Shown piece after piece: positions 1 to 4,695 of a stretch of DNA of 5,829 bases (within the stretch, counting starts at the first letter, position 1; every line of letters starts with the position of its first letter). Origin of the DNA: an uncultured Sulfurovum sp. (GTDB lineage Bacteria > Campylobacterota > Campylobacteria > Campylobacterales > Sulfurovaceae); assembly GCA_947311605.1 (NCBI GenBank), contig CAMZLC010000181.1, positions 1 to 5,829 of the forward strand, written 5' to 3'. A model generated the notes under the pieces. The model worked only from the letters and a program-made list of their open reading frames with translations. It made no database searches and had not been told where the DNA came from. A program made the translations under genes and the position numbers.

Positions 1-2
1 AA

Positions 3-185
3 CCACAAAAGCTGGAACTTGTGATGATTAAGCGTGAAGAGTTGCTGCAAAATGCAGCCTAATATTGGAAGGAGTTTGGAAATTGCGAACTTTTAAGGAC
101 ACTATCTGATATACTATCCAGTATCAATGGCGTAGGGAAGAATACAATTGAAAAAGCACAGAATGCATTTGAAATAGATGATTGA
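3..185 (+). pseudogene. 3' remnant of an unrecognised gene, interrupted by TAA
   Basis: The reading frame entering from the left edge encodes about 19 residues ending in KREELLQNAA, reaches TAA at 60-62, and then stays open in the same frame for another 40 codons (starting YWKEFGNCELL) to TGA at 183-185. The second part contains SSINGVGKNTIEKA, which resembles a helix-hairpin-helix DNA-binding turn. One base change from a CAA or similar codon would join the two halves, so I read this as the 3' end of a gene with a nonsense mutation. The alternative is a real gene end at 62 followed by an open frame by chance. I do not recognise the family, and only the last ~60 codons are visible. Confidence 0.35.
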
Positions 186-211
186 TTTATCAGTTTTCAG
201 AAAAATATAAA
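182..211 (+). promoter_or_regulatory. Possible promoter ahead of the reductase remnant
   Basis: TTGATT (182-187) and TATAAA (206-211) are separated by 18 nt and lie just upstream of the ATG at 226. A GGGAA at 214-218 could serve as ribosome binding site. It is probably the original promoter of the now broken reductase gene. The region is AT-rich, so a chance match is possible. Confidence 0.35.
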
Positions 212-225
212 ATGGGAACACACAC

Positions 226-326
226 ATGAACTACAGATGCATAGGAAAAACAGGACTAAGAGTAAGCCCAATTGCTTGGGTACGATGACCTTTGGTACGC
301 AGGCAGACAAAATTTGCTATTTTTAG
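226..326 (+). pseudogene. Aldo/keto reductase, 5' remnant, frameshifted and truncated
   Basis: From the ATG at 226 the sequence reads MNYRCIGKTGLRVSPI, a classic aldo/keto reductase N-terminus, then runs into TGA at 286-288. Shifting frame near 271-276 restores LGTMTFGTQADK (276-311), the next conserved part of this family (Tas-like members have LGTMTFG at this point). One base appears to have been lost where a Cys codon would be expected. The lesion lies inside a perfect inverted repeat, CCCAA-TTGC-TTGGG (267-280). Beyond about 311 the resemblance ends and a stop follows at 324-326. A full reductase is around 300 or more residues, so about nine tenths is missing, including the catalytic Asp/Tyr/Lys/His residues. 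It cannot be functional. The family call is firm because two consecutive conserved blocks match; the subfamily is uncertain. Confidence 0.72.
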
Positions 327-342
327 CCACTTATGGCATAAT
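314..342 (+). promoter_or_regulatory. Probable promoter of the HTH-Fic module
   Basis: TTGCTA (314-319) and CATAAT (337-342) are 17 nt apart, each close to the sigma-70 consensus. They lie 32 nt upstream of the HTH start codon at 374, giving a leader of roughly 20-25 nt that carries the AAAGG ribosome binding site (361-365). The -35 element falls within the truncated end of the reductase remnant, so the promoter may have formed at or near the junction. Confidence 0.5.
326..337. repeat. Palindrome inside the promoter, candidate operator
   Basis: GCCA-CTTA-TGGC is a perfect 4-bp inverted repeat lying in the spacer and touching the first base of the -10 box. A repressor dimer bound here would block RNA polymerase. 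The neighbouring HTH protein is the obvious candidate for autorepression. The arms are short, so the call rests mainly on position. Confidence 0.3.
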
Positions 343-373
343 ATATAAAACTAGATAGATAAAGGTTGCCACC

Positions 374-754
374 ATGAATAGACTGACCGTACTAGACAAA
401 GTAAAAAAGAGAAAAGAAGCTATGGGCTTGACCTTGGACAATATAGCCAAACTTTCAGGTCTCGGGAATAGAACAGTTACACGGTTTTTCGCTGGGGAAG
501 ATGTAAAGCTTAGTACCCTTGAAAACATAACACAAATCATGGGCTTGGATTTTGCAGGGAATGAAATGATAGATGTGAAAACCCTCAAAGAGCGTAGAGC
601 CAAAGAAAAAGCCATCTACATCGTCTCTTTGGTGCAAGATACATCCTCACTAGAAATGCAAGGCTTGGAGAGTGGAGCCATAAAACAGCTGATACACGAT
701 ACAAAAGAGCAGTTTTTGACTGGTGAGTATCGCAAAAACTTGTGGGCTAGCTAG
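374..754 (+). CDS. XRE-type HTH protein, putative Fic-partner regulator/antitoxin
   Basis: A 126-residue cytoplasmic protein with no signal peptide or membrane segment. Residues 6-60 form a Cro/C1-type helix-turn-helix: LTLDNIAKLSGLG (19-31) fits the first helix and turn, and NRTVTRFFAG (32-41) the recognition helix. The C-terminal half (about 70-126) is charged and helical, with TSSLEMQGL (90-98) and a terminal EYRKNLW. The start is supported by AAAGG at 361-365, 8 nt before the ATG. It is followed 9 nt later by the Fic gene in the same frame, so the two are almost certainly co-transcribed. By analogy with toxin-antitoxin modules it probably represses the shared promoter and may restrain the Fic protein. 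T90xxxE94 resembles the Fic inhibition motif [S/T]xxxE[G/N], but has Met95 where Gly or Asn is expected. The DNA-binding role is well supported; the antitoxin role is inference. It does not resemble the usual 'mobile mystery protein A' partner. Confidence 0.87.
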   Translation: MNRLTVLDKVKKRKEAMGLTLDNIAKLSGLGNRTVTRFFAGEDVKLSTLENITQIMGLDFAGNEMIDVKTLKERRAKEKAIYIVSLVQDTSSLEMQGLESGAIKQLIHDTKEQFLTGEYRKNLWAS

Positions 755-763
755 CACTACGCC

Positions 764-1369
764 ATGAAAGACAAAACCAAAATAGCAGACGCGACGCATG
801 TAGATGATGTGTCTGGCTTGAAGCTAGATGCATCAAAGCAGTATACTGTAGATGAGATAGCACTCCATGAAGCTAAAAACATTACGAAAGCCACGCTGAA
901 GTATCTCTCTTTAGTACCCGATAAAAAGCTGGCACCTTTTAGTTTGGAGTGGTTTTTACTGCTACATCAAGAGATGTTTGCTGAGGTGTGGGAGTGGGCA
1001 GGGAAGTTGCGACATGTAGAGCTTAGCATAGGGGTAAAAGCTTATCTAGTTAGTACCGAGATGAAAAAGCTTGTAGATGATGTGGTGTATTGGGAAACAC
1101 ATCAAAGTTTTGATGTCATCGAAATAGCTGCACGTGTACACCACAGAGCAGTACAAATCCATCCTTTTTTAAATGGCAATGGCAGGTGGTCTCGAATGTT
1201 AGCCAATATTTATCTAAAACAGCATGGGCTACAGCCTACAACATGGAATGAAAATCTACTCTCAAAAGAAAATCTGCATCGTGAAGAGTACATCAAAGCT
1301 TTGAAAAAAGCAGATGATGGAGACTATAGAGACTTGATGCAGATGCAAAGTAAAATTTATAAGGCTTAA
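764..1369 (+). CDS. Fic-domain protein, mobile mystery protein B type
   Basis: A 201-residue cytoplasmic protein. The Fic active-site motif is HPFLNGNGRWSR at residues 133-144, preceded by the family's structural block MFAEVWEWAGKLR (71-83) and the helix IAARVHHRAVQI (121-132). Fic enzymes usually transfer AMP (sometimes other nucleotide or phosphate groups) from a cofactor to a hydroxyl side chain of a target protein. His133 would be the general base, and GNGRxxR would bind the phosphates. Overall layout and length match the 'mobile mystery protein B' family, which is found on mobile or accessory DNA. The residue that is normally Asp/Glu in HxFx[D/E]GNGR is Asn137 here. No clear Shine-Dalgarno precedes the ATG at 764, so it is probably translated by coupling to the HTH gene, whose TAG ends 9 nt upstream in the same frame. 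T159xxxE163N164 formally matches the Fic inhibition motif, but it lies just after the active-site helix rather than at an end. The target and exact chemistry cannot be told from sequence. Confidence 0.9.
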   Translation: MKDKTKIADATHVDDVSGLKLDASKQYTVDEIALHEAKNITKATLKYLSLVPDKKLAPFSLEWFLLLHQEMFAEVWEWAGKLRHVELSIGVKAYLVSTEMKKLVDDVVYWETHQSFDVIEIAARVHHRAVQIHPFLNGNGRWSRMLANIYLKQHGLQPTTWNENLLSKENLHREEYIKALKKADDGDYRDLMQMQSKIYKA

Positions 1370-1370
1370 C

Positions 1371-1508
1371 ATGCAATACAGATACATAGGAAGAACAGAC
1401 CTCATTTTAAAGAGCAAAAAAGACGAAGTGCAGCGGGAGGGCATAAGGGTTGGTGATGGTGGCTGTCTCTGCCTTCCTGTACTCTCCTGCCGGATAAACC
1501 CTCTCTAA
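1371..1508 (+). pseudogene. Second aldo/keto reductase 5' remnant, fused to unrelated sequence
   Basis: An ORF of 45 codons begins one base after the fic stop. Its first 11 residues, MQYRYIGRTDL, are an aldo/keto reductase N-terminus. The first 33 nt match those of the remnant at 226 at 26 of 33 positions, and the peptides at 7 of 11. After about 1403 the resemblance stops. The rest (rich in Lys/Glu, then Cys/Leu, ending INPL) fits no reductase and is probably non-coding sequence from the pyrH side. An AAGG at 1361-1364 could have been its ribosome binding site. The differences between the two starts mean they came from two distinct reductase genes or from an old duplication. The reductase identity rests on only 11 codons, so it is less certain than for the copy at 226. 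Confidence 0.5.
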
Positions 1509-1510
1509 CC
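1407..1510 (-). pseudogene. Possible 3' fragment of a lost minus-strand gene
   Basis: Read on the minus strand, this stretch ends in a protein-like tail (ERVYPAGEYRKAET, later NPYALPLHFVFFAL) with a stop at 1407-1409. Its codon choice (GAG, ATC, ACC, CTG) resembles that of the core genes rather than the Fic module. No start codon occurs in this frame between the fragment and pyrH, so it cannot be a complete gene here. It could be the end of a former neighbour left by rearrangement, or a chance open frame. I do not recognise the family. Confidence 0.2.
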
Positions 1511-1520
1511 ATCCATTGGC

Positions 1521-1526
1521 TATAAT
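1521..1526 (+). promoter_or_regulatory. -10 box of the pyrH operon promoter
   Basis: A perfect TATAAT sits 27 nt before the pyrH start codon and predicts a leader of about 20 nt containing GGGAG (1541-1545). No good -35 box is present 16-18 nt upstream. This is common for vegetative promoters in Campylobacterota, where the -35 element is weakly conserved. The core operon therefore seems to carry its own promoter and need not depend on transcription from the Fic module. Confidence 0.55.
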
Positions 1527-1553
1527 CGCGATAAAATTACGGGAGCAGTATTC

Positions 1554-2261
1554 ATGAGAAAACGCGTATTGGTGAAGTTTTCGGGTGAGGCCTTGGCGGG
1601 TGAAGAGGGGTATGGTATCGACACCAAGATCCTCAAGTTTATCGCTGATGAGATCAAGGCACTGGTGGACAACGGTACCGAAGTGGCGATCGTCGTGGGT
1701 GGTGGCAATATCATTCGTGGCGTGACAGCAGCGCAGGATGGCATCATCAAGCGTACCAGCGGCGACTATATGGGGATGCTGGCCACTGTGATCAACGGTG
1801 TAGCGATCCAGGAGGCACTGGAGTATCGCGGGATGGAGGCGAGACTGCTCTCTGCGATCGATATGCATGAGATCGGTGAGTCCTTTATCGTCAGGCGTGC
1901 CAGAAGGCACCTGGAGAAGGGCAGGGTAGTCGTGTTTGCCGGCGGTACGGGCAACCCCTATTTCACCACAGACACCGCTGCCACGCTGCGTGCCAACGAG
2001 ATAGAGGCGAATATGCTGATCAAGGCGACCAAAGTAGATGGTGTCTATGACAAAGACCCGCACAAGTTTAACGATGCAGTCAAGCTCGATATGCTCAGCT
2101 ACGACAGAGCCTTGGGCGATCATGTCCGTGTGATGGATGATACGGCCATCGCGCTTGCCAAAGAGAACAAACTTCCGATCGCTGTATGCAATATGTTTGG
2201 CAAAGGCAATCTCTTAGCAGTGGTGAGCGGAGATACCAGTCACTGCTCCGTCGTAAAATAA
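1554..2261 (+). CDS. pyrH: UMP kinase (uridylate kinase)
   Basis: A 235-residue cytoplasmic enzyme that converts UMP and ATP to UDP and ADP, the committed step from UMP toward all pyrimidine nucleotides. It has the bacterial amino-acid-kinase fold. Motifs in order: the N-terminal phosphate-binding VKFSGEALAG (7-16), VVGGGNIIRG (47-56), the UMP-site block DYMGMLATVINGVA (71-84), and GGTGNPYFTTDTAA (130-143) followed by KATKVDGVYDKDP (157-169), which shapes the nucleotide site. Length and ends match the family (E. coli PyrH is 241 residues). The start has GGGAG at 1541-1545 with 8 nt spacing. It is the first gene of the core operon, 22 nt ahead of rpoZ. In other bacteria the enzyme is hexameric and controlled by GTP and UTP; nothing in this sequence argues against that. 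Confidence 0.98.
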   Translation: MRKRVLVKFSGEALAGEEGYGIDTKILKFIADEIKALVDNGTEVAIVVGGGNIIRGVTAAQDGIIKRTSGDYMGMLATVINGVAIQEALEYRGMEARLLSAIDMHEIGESFIVRRARRHLEKGRVVVFAGGTGNPYFTTDTAATLRANEIEANMLIKATKVDGVYDKDPHKFNDAVKLDMLSYDRALGDHVRVMDDTAIALAKENKLPIAVCNMFGKGNLLAVVSGDTSHCSVVK

Positions 2262-2283
2262 ATCAGAAGAACAAAGGATAGAT

Positions 2284-2490
2284 ATGAGACTAGAAGTAAT
2301 GGTAGCTAAGGCACTGAAGCATGTAGACAATGATCGATATCTCCTGGCAAAAGCCATCGGAAAAAGAGCCAACGCGTTAAGTGGCGGCAGCGCGCCACTG
2401 GTAGATATGGATATCAAAAAATCCAAAGCGACAGATATTGCACTCTGCGAAATCGCCGAAGGAAAGCTTAAAGTTTCCATTGACAATTAA
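2284..2490 (+). CDS. rpoZ: RNA polymerase omega subunit
   Basis: A 68-residue protein. DNDRYLLAKAIGKRANAL (15-32) and DIALCEIAEGKL (51-62) correspond to the two conserved omega blocks, the KRA.QL helix and the A..EIAEGK helix that wrap around the C-terminus of beta-prime. Omega helps assemble and stabilise RNA polymerase and, in E. coli, forms part of ppGpp site 1. The start is set by AAAGGA at 2273-2278, 5 nt before the ATG. Its position between pyrH and spoT matches other Campylobacterota. The N-terminus reads MRLEV, so the MAR triplet that contacts ppGpp in E. coli omega is not kept. Confidence 0.95.
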   Translation: MRLEVMVAKALKHVDNDRYLLAKAIGKRANALSGGSAPLVDMDIKKSKATDIALCEIAEGKLKVSIDN

Positions 2491-2503
2491 GCGTAGGGGG
2501 AGT

Positions 2504-2530
2504 ATGCGGGTAGAGGTTTTTGAATCATGA
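2504..2530 (+). other. Eight-codon ORF overlapping the spoT start (ATGA)
   Basis: ATG at 2504 opens MRVEVFES and stops at TGA 2528-2530, which overlaps the spoT start codon as ATGA. A strong purine tract (AGGGGGAG, 2495-2502) lies just before it, although closer to this ATG than usual. The arrangement would let ribosomes finishing the mini-ORF restart on spoT, whose own site (AGAGG, 2512-2516) is 10 nt from its ATG. It may equally be chance. Confidence 0.25.
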
Positions 2531-4677
2531 CTGATTTTTTGGAGCAGGCAGGTCAGCTTAGCACTATAGCTTCCGCAAAAGATTTCCTGAGAGAGCAGAT
2601 GGAGATCACGGAGCCTATCGCGCGTGCGCTTGATCTCGCTGACACCCTCCACTCTGGTCAATTTCGAAAAAGCGGCAATCCTTATATTGTGCATCCCATT
2701 GCCGTGGCGGCGATCACTGCCTCATTCAGTGCGGACGAGACCATGGTGATAGCAGCCTTGTTGCATGATGTGGTGGAAGACACAGACTACCCCATAGAGG
2801 ATATCTATAAGCAGTTCGGCAAAGATGTCACCCATATCGTAGAGGGATTGACAAAGATCGTCACGATCCGTGACGAAAATCTGGCTGCCTCAGATACGGA
2901 GGAGCGACTGAACAGTTCAGCTCTGAGTTTTCGCAAGATGCTGATCGCTTCGATCGAGGATGTCAGAGTACTGATCATCAAGCTCTGCGACAGACTGCAC
3001 AATATGCTGACACTGGACGCCCTGCCTCCGTCCAAGCAGCAGCGCATCTCCGAAGAGACCCTGGTGGTCTATGCTCCTATCGCGCACCGACTAGGTATCT
3101 CCAGGATCAAGAACGATCTGGAAGATCTCAGCTTCAAGTATATCTATCCCAACGAATACCGCAAGATCGATGCCTATATCAGTGCCAATGACCAAAGCCT
3201 CCATATCAGCCTCAATGTCTTTATCGCAAAAGTTAAAAAGATACTCCATAAAGCGGGCTATCACTGGGAGGACTTTGAGGTGATCGGTCGGGTCAAGCAC
3301 TACTATTCAATCTATCTCAAGATGCAGCGCAAGGGAGTAGGGATCGATGAAGTACTCGATCTGCTGGCGATCAGAATCATTGTCAAGGCACCCCTGGAGT
3401 GCTATGAGGCACTGGGTGCCATCCATCTGGAATTTACACCATTGATCTCCAGATTCAAGGACTATATCGCCCTGCCAAAAGAGAACGGCTACCAAACGAT
3501 TCATACCACCCTTTTTGATGAAGAGGGGATTGTAGAGGCGCAGATCCGTACCAGAGAGATGCACCAGCTGGCAGAGTACGGCGTGGCTGCCCATTGGAAG
3601 TATAAAGGGGGACTGGAACATGTCAACCTGGAGTGGCTCAAGGGACTGAACTACCAGAATGAATCGGTAGAGGAGTTTTACGAGCTGGCAAAAAGCGACC
3701 TTTTCTCTGAGGAGATCTCTGTGTTCACGCCAGAAGGAGATTACTTTACGCTCCCCAAAGACTCCGTAGCACTGGATTTTGCCTATGCGGTACACTCAGA
3801 GATAGGTGAAACAGCCACAGGCGCGCTAGTCAACAAGGAGAAGGCCTCACTGCTGACCATACTCAATAATGGTGATATCGTCAAGGTGATCACTGACGGC
3901 AGGCCTAGAATGCACTGCTCTTGGGAGAACACTGTCAAAACCTCCAAAGCAAAAAGCGGTATCAGAGCCCAGTGTCGAAAACGCCTCAGAGAGGTGGATG
4001 AGACTACCAGCTACAATATTCTGGCCACACTTTTCGGGAAATCCTCTCTTTTTGTCAGAGAGGCAGTCGAGGCGTATCAGGGAGATGCTACAATCGCCAA
4101 AGCAGCAGGGCATCTGGATGCACTCAAAGAAAAAATACATAAAATTTCCCGTTCTGAGAATATTAAGGTTGTGAGATTTTGGGAGCTCCTGAAGCGTGGC
4201 TACAAAAAACCGCAGATCAAAGAGAAAGAGCATTTCAGCTTCTTTACCAACAAGCAGATAGAGGGGATAGAGTTTGATCACTGTTGCCACCCAAAAGTAG
4301 GAGATGATATTGTGGCATTCTATAAGCATAACAAAGCTATTATTCATCATAAATTATGCATGAATGCCTATGGAAAAATCATGGCAGGGGAGCCAATGCT
4401 CTTCGTGCAATGGCGCAGCAGCAATATGCCTCAGTATCGATTGATCGTCAGCCTTCCCAATCGAAAAGGTGAACTGGCCAAACTGCTAATGAAACTCTCC
4501 GCTATGAAACTCAATGTCATTGGCATAGAGTTCGGTATCAGCAGCAGTGAGAGTGCAGAGTACTGCCATATCGAAGTAGAATCAGAGGCAGAAGGCAAAC
4601 GAGATATCGAAAACGAGATAGGCAAAAAGTTTAAATTGATAGATATTGTGGCACTGGATGATGCCTACAATCATTAA
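2527..4677 (+). CDS. spoT: Bifunctional (p)ppGpp synthetase/hydrolase (Rel/SpoT)
   Basis: A 716-residue cytoplasmic long RSH enzyme that makes (p)ppGpp from ATP and GDP/GTP and degrades it to GDP/GTP and pyrophosphate. Domains in order: HD hydrolase (about 35-185) with RKSGNPYIVHP (47-57), HDVVEDT (80-86) and CDRLHNM (154-160); synthetase (about 240-365) with RVKHYYSIYLKM (255-266), catalytic Asp278, the G-loop YIALPKENGYQTIHTT (313-328) and Glu337 in EAQIRT; TGS (about 397-456, VFTPEGD to VKVIT); a helical stretch; the Cys/His-rich segment with HCCHPKVGDDI (585-595) and HHKLC (607-611); and a C-terminal ACT domain (about 637-710). R309-F-K-D312 is the RXKD form seen in bifunctional enzymes, not the EXDD of synthetase-only RelA. 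Both activities should therefore be present, as expected where one long RSH serves the cell. An in-frame TGA at 2521 precludes a longer N-terminus. The helical region (470-560) is the least recognisable part. Confidence 0.97.
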   Translation: MTDFLEQAGQLSTIASAKDFLREQMEITEPIARALDLADTLHSGQFRKSGNPYIVHPIAVAAITASFSADETMVIAALLHDVVEDTDYPIEDIYKQFGKDVTHIVEGLTKIVTIRDENLAASDTEERLNSSALSFRKMLIASIEDVRVLIIKLCDRLHNMLTLDALPPSKQQRISEETLVVYAPIAHRLGISRIKNDLEDLSFKYIYPNEYRKIDAYISANDQSLHISLNVFIAKVKKILHKAGYHWEDFEVIGRVKHYYSIYLKMQRKGVGIDEVLDLLAIRIIVKAPLECYEALGAIHLEFTPLISRFKDYIALPKENGYQTIHTTLFDEEGIVEAQIRTREMHQLAEYGVAAHWKYKGGLEHVNLEWLKGLNYQNESVEEFYELAKSDLFSEEISVFTPEGDYFTLPKDSVALDFAYAVHSEIGETATGALVNKEKASLLTILNNGDIVKVITDGRPRMHCSWENTVKTSKAKSGIRAQCRKRLREVDETTSYNILATLFGKSSLFVREAVEAYQGDATIAKAAGHLDALKEKIHKISRSENIKVVRFWELLKRGYKKPQIKEKEHFSFFTNKQIEGIEFDHCCHPKVGDDIVAFYKHNKAIIHHKLCMNAYGKIMAGEPMLFVQWRSSNMPQYRLIVSLPNRKGELAKLLMKLSAMKLNVIGIEFGISSSESAEYCHIEVESEAEGKRDIENEIGKKFKLIDIVALDDAYNH

Positions 4678-4695
4678 GAAGCAGAGGGAGTAGAG

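Noticed and set aside
368..376. GCCACCATG, identical to a eukaryotic Kozak start context
   Set aside because: The surroundings are plainly bacterial and an AAAGG ribosome site sits at normal distance, so the match is chance.
331..637. Two minus-strand frames opposite the HTH gene
   Set aside because: The plus strand has a promoter, a ribosome site and a clear HTH domain; the antisense translations are low-complexity Ser/Phe-rich and look like shadows.
1238..1255. TTWNEN (Fic residues 159-164), formally matching the Fic inhibition motif
   Set aside because: Inhibition helices lie at the N- or C-terminal end or in a partner protein; this one directly follows the active-site helix, in a segment where mobile mystery B proteins commonly have a Thr-Trp.
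1428..1495. Possible terminator hairpin after fic (CGGGAG against CTCCTGCCG)
   Set aside because: Pairing needs a three-base bulge and a very long loop, and no T-run follows.
1407..2123. 238-codon minus-strand frame covering most of pyrH
   Set aside because: It lies opposite an unmistakable pyrH gene and its sequence within that overlap resembles no protein; only the short part beyond pyrH (1407-1510) was kept, as a weak candidate.
3307..4350. Long minus-strand frames (3307-3795 and 3847-4350) opposite spoT
   Set aside because: They are antisense shadows of conserved synthetase, TGS and ACT-side coding sequence, with no recognisable motifs or ribosome sites.
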